From Devosia sp. SL43 (lineage in GTDB: Bacteria; Pseudomonadota; Alphaproteobacteria; Rhizobiales; Devosiaceae): 64,000 bases of DNA. The stretch covers positions 3,774,501-3,838,500 of the forward strand of contig NZ_CP063401.1 of NCBI RefSeq assembly GCF_021729885.1, given 5' to 3'. The position numbers were made by a program, and so were the translations under genes. Positions 24,615-32,486 of the stretch are shown piece by piece (positions within the stretch are counted from its first letter, which is position 1; every line of letters begins with the position of its first letter). Below the pieces are notes generated by a model. The model was given only the letters and a program-made list of their open reading frames with translations, was not told the DNA's origin and searched no databases.

Positions 24615-25838
24615 ATGCATATCTACGCAAAGTCCGCGTTGTGCGGCCTAACTGCTTTGCTCGTGTCAACGTCCGTCCGTGCGCAGGACGACCTAAGCGT
24701 CGAGGTTTATTCCAATTGGGTGTCAGGCGGTGAGTCTGCGGCTCTCAATGCGATTGCGTCTGCATTCGAGGCAAAAGGTGGCAAGTGGATCGACTTCGCC
24801 GTGCCGGGGGACTCTGTTGCTCCTGCGATCACACGGATTGTCGCTGGGGACCCGATGGGCGCCGCCAAGATGCAGTCCACGGATCTCGACGAACTCTATG
24901 CTGCCGGTCTGATGGCCGACATCGATCAGGTGGCCGCCGACAACAACTGGAAGGATCGTCTTGCCGACTTCGTGTGGAATTCGATCACGCGCGACGGTCA
25001 CGTCTACGGCGCGCCGATCAACTCTCAGTCCGAAGTCTGGCTTTGGTACAACAAGAAGGTCTTCTCGGACCTTGGTATCGCCGAGCCGCAGTCTTATGAC
25101 GATCTGTTCACGGGTATGGACAAGATCAAGGAAGCTGGCATCATTCCATTGGCCGTCGGTGGTCAGGACTGGCAGCTTGCTATCTTGTTCTACAAGGTCC
25201 TCGCCGGTGTCGCCCCGGATGTCTATCTGCAGATGCAGGGCGAAAATTACGAGGCCGCCATCAACTCAGACGGCTTCAAGCAGGCTGCTGAAATCTTCGG
25301 ACGCTTGCGTGACTATGACGATGAAGGCAGCCCGGGCCGCCAGTGGAACGTAGCCGTCAACATGGTGGCGACCGGTCAGGCTGCGATGATGGTCATGGGC
25401 GACTGGGCAAAGGGTGAATTTACGGCGGCCGGTCAGACTGCCGACGTCGAATACGGCTGCATGCTCGGTCCGCAAAATGATGCAATCATTCTCACCGGCG
25501 ACATGTTCTTGTTCCCCAAGGACGATGCTGAACGGGGCGGTCAGCTTTTGCTGGCACAAACCATGCTCGAACCCGAAACCCAGGTGGCATTCAACATCGC
25601 CAAGGGTTCCATGCCAGCAACCCTCGATACCGACGTCAGTCAAATGGACGCTTGCACGCAGAAGGCTATGGCGGTCCTGCAGGATCCGGCAAAGCGCCTG
25701 CCGGGCTTATCCTATGTCATGTCCCCAGACCGCCGAACCGGCCTGCAGGACGCGATCGGTCAGTTTTGGAGCGATGACTCTGCGGCGCCTGAAAGCCTGG
25801 TCTCCTCCGTCCTGAGCACCTTTCAATCAACGAACTAG
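24615..25838 (+). CDS. Sugar ABC transporter substrate-binding protein (family 1)
   Basis: 407-residue periplasmic binding protein. The ATG at 24615 follows a strong AGGAGG ribosome site and gives a signal peptide MHIYAKSALCGLTALLVSTSVRAQ with cleavage before DDLSVEV. Family-1 features are the SNWVSGGESAALNAIASAFEAKGGKW opening (seen in two parts), GDPMGAAKMQSTDLDEL, WNSITRDGHVYGAPINSQSE and the FPKDDAERGGQLLLAQTM hinge region. It resembles the glucose/mannose-type binding proteins (GtsA-like) more than MalE. First gene of an eight-gene operon controlled by the LacI repressor. Confidence 0.92.
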   Translation: MHIYAKSALCGLTALLVSTSVRAQDDLSVEVYSNWVSGGESAALNAIASAFEAKGGKWIDFAVPGDSVAPAITRIVAGDPMGAAKMQSTDLDELYAAGLMADIDQVAADNNWKDRLADFVWNSITRDGHVYGAPINSQSEVWLWYNKKVFSDLGIAEPQSYDDLFTGMDKIKEAGIIPLAVGGQDWQLAILFYKVLAGVAPDVYLQMQGENYEAAINSDGFKQAAEIFGRLRDYDDEGSPGRQWNVAVNMVATGQAAMMVMGDWAKGEFTAAGQTADVEYGCMLGPQNDAIILTGDMFLFPKDDAERGGQLLLAQTMLEPETQVAFNIAKGSMPATLDTDVSQMDACTQKAMAVLQDPAKRLPGLSYVMSPDRRTGLQDAIGQFWSDDSAAPESLVSSVLSTFQSTN

Positions 25839-25857
25839 CACCTCCATCTAGTTCGCA

Positions 25858-25882
25858 TCGGCGGGTCCCCCCGGCCCGCCGA
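25858..25882 (+). terminator. Intra-operon hairpin after binding-protein gene
   Basis: TCGGCGGGTC / GGCCCGCCGA form a 10-bp stem (one T-G wobble) around a CCCCC loop, 20 bases after the binding-protein stop and 50 bases before the permease. There is no T-tract, so it more probably stabilises the upstream mRNA or partially terminates than ends the operon. Confidence 0.55.
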
Positions 25883-25931
25883 CCTCCTGATCCTCGCCTG
25901 ACCGCAAAGTCGTGGCTTGATGGAGTCTGTC

Positions 25932-26828
25932 ATGGCCTTACCCATACGCTTACGCAAATTGCCAGCCGTCGTGGCGATGGCGCCGACCATCTTTTTCGTC
26001 GTCGTTGTCCTCTGCTTTGGTCTTGGCTGGACTATCTGGACGTCCTTCACCGGCTCGAAATTGCTGCCCTCCAACGACTTCGTTGGAATGGAACAATATG
26101 CGCGGTTATTCTCATCCAACCTCTGGCAGGCGGCAGTATTCAATGTCGCCGTATTCGGCCTGCTCTTCATCGGCGGCTGCTTAATGCTGGGATACCTACT
26201 AGCGGTATTGCTGGATCAGAACATCCGGTTCGAGGATGGTTTCCGCACCATCTTCCTGATGTCCGCATCTCTGAGCTTTGTCGTCACCGGCATTGTATGG
26301 CAATGGGTTCTCGATCCGACCTATGGCGTCCAGGCTGCAGTTCGCAGTTGGGGTGTTGCCGGCTTCCGGTTCGATTTCTTGACGCGTCAGGATACGGCGA
26401 TCTATGCCTTAGTCGGCGCTGGCGTATGGCAGGCGACTGGCCTCGGCATGGTGATCATGCTGGCAGGGCTCCGCGGTATCGACCAGGACATCTGGAATGC
26501 GACCCGGATCGAAGGCGTGGCGCGCTGGAAGGTATATGTCCACGTCATCCCGGCCATGATCAAGCCCATGATCGCAACCGCGGCCGTCCTACTCTCACTG
26601 ACCGCCATCAAAATCTATGACCTCGTGGTCGTCATGACCGGCGGCGGGCCCGGGACAGCCACCGAAGTTCCAGCCAAATACGTCATGGACATGCTGTTCC
26701 AGCGCTCGAACCTTGGCCAGGCCACTGCCGCTGCCACGGTCATGCTCCTCGCAATCTGCCTTTTGGTCGGTGTGCCTTTCGCCATCTTCCTATTCCGCCG
26801 CGCACGCACTGCAGGGGAGGCTCACTGA
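25932..26828 (+). CDS. Sugar ABC transporter permease (MalF-type)
   Basis: 298-residue inner-membrane subunit with six predicted membrane segments (first at about 13-38, VVAMAPTIFFVVVVLCFGLGW). The EAA loop for ATPase docking is DQDIWNATRIEGVARWKVYVH near residue 190 (Glu of EAA replaced in WNATRIEG but the G is kept). The ATG at 25932 has GGAG 6 bases upstream; the ATG at 25920 would add four residues. Its stop overlaps the next start (TGATG). It pairs with the following permease to form the channel of the LacI-controlled importer. Confidence 0.92.
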   Translation: MALPIRLRKLPAVVAMAPTIFFVVVVLCFGLGWTIWTSFTGSKLLPSNDFVGMEQYARLFSSNLWQAAVFNVAVFGLLFIGGCLMLGYLLAVLLDQNIRFEDGFRTIFLMSASLSFVVTGIVWQWVLDPTYGVQAAVRSWGVAGFRFDFLTRQDTAIYALVGAGVWQATGLGMVIMLAGLRGIDQDIWNATRIEGVARWKVYVHVIPAMIKPMIATAAVLLSLTAIKIYDLVVVMTGGGPGTATEVPAKYVMDMLFQRSNLGQATAAATVMLLAICLLVGVPFAIFLFRRARTAGEAH

Positions 26829-27715
26829 TGACCACCGCAATCATTCCCGACGGTCGCAAACCTGGTCGTGTTTCGGCTTCACGGATCGCGCTCTACATCT
26901 TTCTGGTGCTGACAGCGTTGTTCTTCCTGCTGCCGGTCTACGTCATGATCGTGACGTCTCTAAAGCCGATGGCTGAAATCCGCACCGGCAATATCTTTGC
27001 CTGGCCGCAGGCGCTGACATTCGACGCTTGGATCAAGGCATGGTCGGGCGCTTGTACAGGGCGCATCTGCGAGGGTATGCGACCGGGTCTGTTGAACTCG
27101 TTCAAGATCGCCCTTCCGGGCACGCTGTTCCCGCTCGTGCTGGGTGCGATCAACGGCTACGCGCTTTCGTTCTGGCGCTTCAAGGGTGCCAATCTCGTCT
27201 TCACGCTTCTGCTGGTCAGCACGTTCGTGCCGATCCAGGTCTTTATCTTCCCGCTGGTGCGGATGATGACCGCCACCGGCCTGTTCGGCACCTTGCCCGG
27301 CATCATTCTGATCCACACAGGCTTTACGCTTCCCATCATGACCTTGCTGTTTCGCAACTTCTACGCGGCAGTGCCCGAGGAAATGTTCAGCGCCGCTCGT
27401 ATCGACGGCGGCGGATTCTGGTCGATCTTCTTTTACGTCCTGCTGCCCATTTCGACCCCCATCGTGATCGTCGGCGTCATCCTGCAGTTCACCGGCGCCT
27501 GGAACGACTACCTGTTCGGCCTGATCTTCGCCGGCCGCGACAACCAGCCCATGACCGTCCTTCTCAGTTCCATCGTGACCAGCCAGTACGGCGAGAAGGA
27601 ATACAACGTGAACATGGCGGCCACCATGCTGTCCGCCGCCATCCCACTCCTCGTCTATTTCGTCTCGGGACGCTGGTTCGTCCGCGGCATCTCAGACGGC
27701 GCATTGAAAGGTTGA
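26828..27715 (+). CDS. Sugar ABC transporter permease (MalG-type)
   Basis: 295-residue second permease. The first membrane segment is at about 20-42 (IALYIFLVLTALFFLLPVYV), followed by the typical MIVTSLKPMAEIRTGNIFAWP. The EAA loop reads EEMFSAARIDGGGFWSIFF (about 195-213). The insert GACTGRICEGMRPGL in the periplasmic loop is seen in the glucose/GtsC-like subgroup. Four bases separate it from the ATPase gene. With the preceding gene it forms the heterodimeric channel. Confidence 0.92.
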   Translation: MTTAIIPDGRKPGRVSASRIALYIFLVLTALFFLLPVYVMIVTSLKPMAEIRTGNIFAWPQALTFDAWIKAWSGACTGRICEGMRPGLLNSFKIALPGTLFPLVLGAINGYALSFWRFKGANLVFTLLLVSTFVPIQVFIFPLVRMMTATGLFGTLPGIILIHTGFTLPIMTLLFRNFYAAVPEEMFSAARIDGGGFWSIFFYVLLPISTPIVIVGVILQFTGAWNDYLFGLIFAGRDNQPMTVLLSSIVTSQYGEKEYNVNMAATMLSAAIPLLVYFVSGRWFVRGISDGALKG

Positions 27716-27718
27716 ACC

Positions 27719-28831
27719 ATGTCGAACGTAACCAACGGTGGCCGCACCAAAGGCGTGTCGGTACGCAACCTCAACGTCTCCTATGGCGCCGTTCATGTCA
27801 TACGCAACCTCAACATCGAGATCGCGCCTGGGGAGTTTGTCGTCCTGTTGGGTGCCTCGGGCTGTGGCAAGTCAACTTTGCTCAGCGTGATTGCAGGGCT
27901 CCGGGACGCCAGCGGCGGCCAGATTTGGATCGGCGACGAAAACGTCACGTGGCATGAGCCAAAAGATCGCGACATCGGCATGGTGTTCCAGTCCTACGCT
28001 CTTTATCCGCAGATGACCGTTCGTGGAAACCTGTCGTTTGGCCTGCGTATGACCGGTGGCGACAAGGCGACCATCGAAAGGCGCGTGGCCGAGGCCGCCG
28101 AAGTGCTGCAACTCACTCACTTGCTCGATCGCAAACCGCGGCAGTTATCCGGTGGCCAACGCCAGCGTGTTGCCATTGGGCGGGCCTTGGTGCGCCAGGC
28201 AAGTGTGTTCCTGTTCGACGAGCCGCTGTCCAATCTTGACGCCAAGCTCAGAACCGAACTGCGCTCTGAACTGAAGCGGCTGCATAGGCAGCTCGGCGCG
28301 ACCATGATCTTCGTGACCCACGATCAGATCGAAGCCCTGACGCTGGCCGACCGTATCGCCGTCATGGAGGGCGGCAGGATCCGTCAATTCGGCACCCCCA
28401 AGGAAATCTACCGTCACCCACAGAACCGTTTCGTCGCTGGCTTCATCGGCTCGCCCGGCATGAATTTCTATGACGGCGAAGTGACGGTGAGCGGTGGCAA
28501 GGCGCGCTTCGCTGGCAAGGGGTTCGAACTTCCCCTGGAGGGCTATCAGTTTGCGACTGCGCCGTCCGCGACCACAAAGGCCGTTCTGGGTATTCGCCCG
28601 GAACATATTGGCACACGTCTGAGTGGCAAGCTGCCATTTCGCGCAACGACCCCAATCTCGTCGGTCGAGCCAATGGGCGCCGAAACCCTTCTTTGGGGCC
28701 GCTTGGGCGAAGCGCCGCTTTCCATTCGCGTCGACACCCTCCAGGGCCTGGATGAAGCGCCGACTGTCGAATTCGAGATCGACCCTGCGCTTGTCTCTCT
28801 GTTCGACGCTGGTTCAGGCGAACGGCTCTGA
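27719..28831 (+). CDS. Sugar ABC transporter ATPase (MalK/UgpC/MsmX type)
   Basis: 370-residue cytosolic ATPase with Walker A GASGCGKST (about 41-49), Q-loop MVFQSYALYPQMTV, signature [17 protein letters not shown], Walker [17 protein letters not shown] and the switch His in VTHDQIEA. The C-terminal 130 residues are the OB/TOBE regulatory region (GIRPEHIGTRL). In this operon it serves the two preceding permeases. Thirty-seven bases then separate it from the first catabolic gene. Confidence 0.95.
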   Translation: MSNVTNGGRTKGVSVRNLNVSYGAVHVIRNLNIEIAPGEFVVLLGASGCGKSTLLSVIAGLRDASGGQIWIGDENVTWHEPKDRDIGMVFQSYALYPQMTVRGNLSFGLRMTGGDKATIERRVAEAAEVLQLTHLLDRKPRQLSGGQRQRVAIGRALVRQASVFLFDEPLSNLDAKLRTELRSELKRLHRQLGATMIFVTHDQIEALTLADRIAVMEGGRIRQFGTPKEIYRHPQNRFVAGFIGSPGMNFYDGEVTVSGGKARFAGKGFELPLEGYQFATAPSATTKAVLGIRPEHIGTRLSGKLPFRATTPISSVEPMGAETLLWGRLGEAPLSIRVDTLQGLDEAPTVEFEIDPALVSLFDAGSGERL

Positions 28832-28868
28832 CCTTCCGATTTCAACGACCACAACAGGATACTGACAA

Positions 28869-29726
28869 ATGACTCATGCTGATGAGACTGGTTTCGTCTC
28901 GCTCTTTGATGGCAAGACCCTCGATGGCTGGTTTTCCACGCCGCGTACCTATGGCCAAATCTGGCCGGGCGGTCCAGCAATCCAAGAAGCATACCCTGGC
29001 GCCTTTCCAGCCGACTACAACGAGCAGGCCGCCGCGCATCCGGCCGTCTGGACCGTGGAGGATGGTGCGATCGTCGGTCGACAGGACACGCCCGGCAGTG
29101 GTTGGGGTGGCTATATCCTGACCGAAAGGAAGTACGGTGACTTCGAGCTCCGTTTCGACGCTAATCCCGATTGGCCGGCCGACACGGGGATTATGCTGCG
29201 CAAGAAGCCCGACACATTCCACGGTTTCCAGGTTCTCCTTGATCATCGCAAGTCCGGCTCTATCGGCGGCTTTTATGGTAACGGGATCAGCGGTTTCCAC
29301 GCCGTGCCCTTCGCGCTCGACGTCAAGACGGATGAAAACCGCACGCCCGTCGGCCTGAAGGAAGATGACCCGGCGACTTCGATCGAGAAGTTCACTCAGG
29401 CTAAAAGGGACCTGCTGACCGAGCACTGCACCGTCGAGGAGTTCCTGGCCGTCTGGAAGTTTAACGACTGGAACGCCTTCCGCATTCTCTTCGTCGGCGC
29501 CAAGCCCAAGGCCTCGGTCTGGATCAACGACCTGCTGATCGCCTCGATCGATTTCGCGACGATGCAGTTCCCCAACTACAACGCCGATGACGTCGCCGAA
29601 TTCCTCGGGCCCAAGGGTCACATAGCCTTCGAGGTCCACGACAATGACCACAACGGCCTTGGCGAGGGCCGGTGGGGAAAGACAGCGGCCTGCCGCTGGC
29701 GGAATATCCGCATCAAGGAACTCTGA
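28869..29726 (+). CDS. DUF1080 family protein (3-keto-disaccharide hydrolase-like)
   Basis: 285-residue protein with the PF06439 signatures FVSLFDGKTLDGWF near the N terminus, GWGGYILTERKYGDFELRFD, G-IMLRKKPDTFHGFQV, RKSGSIGGFYGNGISGFHAVP and the closing HNGLGEGRWGKTAACRWRNIRIKEL strands. The family is a concanavalin-like fold now associated with hydrolysis of 3-keto-disaccharides. No signal peptide is present, so the enzyme should be cytosolic and act after uptake, unlike many Bacteroidetes members that are exported. It sits between a sugar importer and a Gfo/Idh dehydrogenase, which fits a route in which a glycoside is oxidised at C3 and then cleaved. Substrate unknown. Confidence 0.82.
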   Translation: MTHADETGFVSLFDGKTLDGWFSTPRTYGQIWPGGPAIQEAYPGAFPADYNEQAAAHPAVWTVEDGAIVGRQDTPGSGWGGYILTERKYGDFELRFDANPDWPADTGIMLRKKPDTFHGFQVLLDHRKSGSIGGFYGNGISGFHAVPFALDVKTDENRTPVGLKEDDPATSIEKFTQAKRDLLTEHCTVEEFLAVWKFNDWNAFRILFVGAKPKASVWINDLLIASIDFATMQFPNYNADDVAEFLGPKGHIAFEVHDNDHNGLGEGRWGKTAACRWRNIRIKEL

Positions 29727-29727
29727 G

Positions 29728-30729
29728 GTGGCAGGCACAACTGACATCCGCTGGGGTATCATCGGACCGGGCTGGATCGCCAGCCTGTTTGCCGAAGACC
29801 TTGCTCGCACGCCGGGTTCGAAGTGTGTTGCTGTGGCGTCGCGCGACCTCGGTCGCGCGCAGGCCTTCGCTGCAACGCATGGCATCGACAAGGCCTATGG
29901 TGACTATGCCGCCATAGCCGCCGACCCCAATGTGGACATCGTCTATATTGCGACGCCCCATAGTCATCATCACCAGCATGCCCGGCTTATGCTCGAGGGT
30001 AACAAGCCTCTGGTGGTGGAAAAGCCATTCGCGATGAATGCCGAGCAGGCAAAGGACATTATCGACCTGGCCAACCAGCGGGGTCTGTTCGTGATGGATG
30101 CCATGTGGACCCTCTGCAACCCGCTGTTCCGCACGCTTGCGGCGCGTGTCCAGGCCGGTGACATTGGCACACCCCGAGCCTTCGCCGGTTCGATTGGCCC
30201 GATGGGTGGGCCGAAGGACTCCCGTGTGTCCGACCCTGAACTCGGCGGCAGCTTCACGCTCGAATGCATGGTCTATCCCATGAACATCCTCGCGGGCCTG
30301 GCACCCAATTTGCTCAAGGACGTCAACATAACCGCATCGGGTCGCCTGACGGAGCGCGGCGTCGACAGTGCCTCTGCCATTCACATCAGCAATGCCGATG
30401 GCCATGCCGTTATGTCAGGCGGTTTCGTTCCGGGCGCGGAGGGTGCCGATATCTCAACCTTCCGTCTGATCGGTGACGAGGGCTGGCTGTCCGTGACCGA
30501 CAACCTTTTCAATCCAGGCCGGGCTCTATTCAGTTCGCGCGGTCGGGAGGTCGAGGTATTGGTCGATACTGCAAGTGAGCACCGATACCGTTGGGAGATC
30601 GAGGAGGCCGCACGGTGTCTGCGCGATGGTCTCAAACAAAGCTCCCTCGTGCCGCATGATCTGACTATCGACGTAATGCACCTGCTCGACCGCAGTTTGG
30701 TACAGACACGGGGGCACATCCTGACATGA
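29728..30729 (+). CDS. Gfo/Idh/MocA-family oxidoreductase (likely glycoside dehydrogenase)
   Basis: 333-residue NAD(P)-dependent oxidoreductase: Rossmann motif WGIIGPGWIASLFAEDL at the N terminus, ASRDLGRAQAFAATHGI, YIATPHSHHHQHARLML, the catalytic Lys in VVEKPFAMNAEQA (about residue 98) and a C-terminal sheet domain. The start is the GTG at 29728, one base after the DUF1080 stop codon and following AAGGAA; the longer open frame runs into the DUF1080 gene. It overlaps the next gene by four bases. In this context it probably oxidises a glycoside (for example at C3) to feed, or reduces the product of, the DUF1080 enzyme. Confidence 0.88.
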   Translation: MAGTTDIRWGIIGPGWIASLFAEDLARTPGSKCVAVASRDLGRAQAFAATHGIDKAYGDYAAIAADPNVDIVYIATPHSHHHQHARLMLEGNKPLVVEKPFAMNAEQAKDIIDLANQRGLFVMDAMWTLCNPLFRTLAARVQAGDIGTPRAFAGSIGPMGGPKDSRVSDPELGGSFTLECMVYPMNILAGLAPNLLKDVNITASGRLTERGVDSASAIHISNADGHAVMSGGFVPGAEGADISTFRLIGDEGWLSVTDNLFNPGRALFSSRGREVEVLVDTASEHRYRWEIEEAARCLRDGLKQSSLVPHDLTIDVMHLLDRSLVQTRGHILT

Positions 30730-31634
30730 GTGTCCCAATGCGAGAACTGGCGGCCAACCAGCGGTGCCAAGTCTGGATCTACGATACGACGACCGGTCAG
30801 AACCAACTCCTGTTCGAGACCCGCGACATGCTGCTCGAAGCGCCGAACTGGAGTCTTGCAGGCGATACCTTGATCCTGAACGGCGAGGGTAAGTTGTGGC
30901 GCATGCCGGTTGGAAATCCGGGTTTGGAGGCCATTGCGTTGACTGGCCTTCCACGGATGAACAACGATCATGTTCTCGATCCTGACGGCGAGCATATTTT
31001 CGTGTCGACGTATGATGATTGGCAGCTTTATCGCGCACCGCTGGCCGGTGGCGCTGCGGTGAAAGTCTCCGGCGTGGAAGGCCCCGCCGGCATGCTGCAC
31101 TTCCTGCATGGCGTTTCCCCGGACGGCCAGCAACTCGCGTTTGTCGGCGTCGCTGCTGAGATGTCCGGTGGCAAAATGAAGTTTCTGTCTGCCGAAATCT
31201 GCACGATAGGATCGGACGGTCGCGGCTTCCGCCAGATTACCTCTCGCGGCGCACCGGCCGATGGCCCTGAATACAGCCCCGATGGGCAATGGCTCCATTT
31301 CAATACCGAAGCCTTTTCTGGTCACGCCCAGATTGCCCGCATGCGGGCAGACGGCTCGGAAGCGGAGCACTTGGTCGAGAGCGAGACCGTAGACTGGTTT
31401 CCACACATCTCCCCAGATGGGAGCAGAGTTGTTTATCTCGCCTACCCAACTGGCACCCGCGGCCACCCGGCCGACCTCTGGGTTGAATTGAGATTGGTTA
31501 ATGGCGAACGCTGGGCGGAAAGCAAAACCGTTGCTCGCCTCTTCGGCGGGCAGGGCACGATCAACGTGAACAGCTGGTCCCCCAACAGTGAGCGCTTTGC
31601 CTTTGTAGCCTATCCGATCGACGACAATTCATAG
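30726..31634 (+). CDS. TolB/PD40-type beta-propeller protein, cytosolic
   Basis: 302-residue six-bladed propeller with repeated PD40 motifs: PNWSLAGDTLILNGEGKLW, GVSPDGQQLAFVG, GPEYSPDGQWLHFNT, PHISPDGSRVVYLAY and NSWSPNSERFAFVAY. Unlike TolB it has no signal peptide, so it should act in the cytosol. Related cytosolic propellers include oligogalacturonate lyase, but no catalytic residue of that enzyme can be assigned with confidence. It overlaps the Gfo/Idh gene by four bases (ATGA) and is followed by the UPF0303 gene, so it belongs to the sugar operon. A role in sugar recognition or isomerisation/cleavage is possible; function unknown. Confidence 0.75.
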   Translation: MSVPMRELAANQRCQVWIYDTTTGQNQLLFETRDMLLEAPNWSLAGDTLILNGEGKLWRMPVGNPGLEAIALTGLPRMNNDHVLDPDGEHIFVSTYDDWQLYRAPLAGGAAVKVSGVEGPAGMLHFLHGVSPDGQQLAFVGVAAEMSGGKMKFLSAEICTIGSDGRGFRQITSRGAPADGPEYSPDGQWLHFNTEAFSGHAQIARMRADGSEAEHLVESETVDWFPHISPDGSRVVYLAYPTGTRGHPADLWVELRLVNGERWAESKTVARLFGGQGTINVNSWSPNSERFAFVAYPIDDNS

Positions 31635-31643
31635 GTGAACTTC

Positions 31644-32111
31644 ATGATGACCTATACCTTGGAAGGCCTGGCTGCAGAACAAGAAGAGCTGTTGCTCGAC
31701 CGCTTCGACTATGAGTTTGTGTGGGCCCTTGGCCAGGCCATCCGGGAGCGCGCAAGCGCTGAGCGGGCGCCGGTCGCCATTCAGGTTAGGCATGGGTCAT
31801 CGCCCATCTTTACCACCCTGCTGCCAGGCGCAACCATCGACAACCTCGACTGGACCGCGCGCAAATGTGCCGTCGCGCATCGCTTCCACAAGAGTTCCCT
31901 TGCCATTCGCCTTGAGGCTGAGGCGGGCCGATACGAGTTCAATGACCGGTTCCGCCTGCCGAAGGAAACCTATGTTGCCAGCGGTGGCGGCGTTCCGCTC
32001 ATTCTGCGCAATGGCACGCTCGTCGGGACCGCCAGTGTCAGTGGGCTACCCGATGAAGACGACCACCGTCTGATCGTCGAGGCGCTGCAGGGCCTTTCGG
32101 CGGCCGCATAG
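31644..32111 (+). CDS. UPF0303 / haem-degrading-domain family protein
   Basis: 155-residue cytosolic protein of the UPF0303 (PF03928-like) family: FDYEFVWALGQAIRERA, APVAIQVRHG, TIDNLDWTARKCAVAHRF and SGGGVPLILRNGTLVGTASVSGLPDEDDH. AGGTGA lies 5 bases before the ATG at 31644 (another ATG follows directly at 31647); a GTG at 31635 is possible but has no ribosome site. Members often close sugar-catabolism operons, although the family is named for haem binding in HbpS and its relatives. Last gene of the LacI-controlled operon. Confidence 0.8.
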   Translation: MMTYTLEGLAAEQEELLLDRFDYEFVWALGQAIRERASAERAPVAIQVRHGSSPIFTTLLPGATIDNLDWTARKCAVAHRFHKSSLAIRLEAEAGRYEFNDRFRLPKETYVASGGGVPLILRNGTLVGTASVSGLPDEDDHRLIVEALQGLSAAA

Positions 32112-32150
32112 CATTGTATTCAAGCGGCCGGATTGTCCTCCAGGCCGTTC

Positions 32151-32178
32151 GGGACGCGGCGTACTCCGGCCGCGTCCC
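32151..32178 (+). terminator. Hairpin ending the LacI-controlled operon
   Basis: Perfect 10-bp stem GGGACGCGGC / GCCGCGTCCC with an 8-base loop, 40 bases after the UPF0303 stop. There is no T-tract, so termination is probable rather than certain. Confidence 0.55.
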
Positions 32179-32448
32179 ACTCCGTACTCAACCCCTCCCG
32201 CATGGCTTACTATCCACTGTCATTCTCGCTAATGGCTGATTGCTGGCACCCCGAATTGCCCCCCGGCCGCACCAACCAGCAACTGAGACGTTCAATAGCC
32301 TTGTCAACTGAGAGCCATCCATACACGGTCCCAGGTTCGCCAATCGGCGTATATCTGCTTTTCCGACTGACTGTTCCACAAGCGGACCTTCCGCTACCCA
32401 TTCCATCGTAGACTTGACAAAGGGCGCGGTGCTTAAAGGCATAACGAA

Positions 32449-32476
32449 GAGCGCGCCCGCTACTCCGGGCGCGCTC
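32449..32476 (-). terminator. Hairpin ending the GH39 gene
   Basis: Perfect 11-bp stem GAGCGCGCCCG / CGGGCGCGCTC with a 6-base loop, 10 bases after the GH39 stop. On the minus strand it is followed by TTCGTTATGC, a weak T-rich tail. Confidence 0.65.
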
Positions 32477-32486
32477 CGTGTCGGAC

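Larger units (their letters stand above)
32112..32486. other. Gene-free 375-base convergent intergenic region
   Basis: It separates the UPF0303 gene from the converging GH39 gene. I see two GC-rich hairpins, one near each end, and nothing gene-like between them; the short open frames here lack ribosome sites and family similarity. Confidence 0.6.

Noticed and set aside
32133..32411. 92-codon open frame after the UPF0303 gene
   Set aside because: No ribosome site, spans a terminator-like hairpin, and its composition is unlike neighbouring genes.
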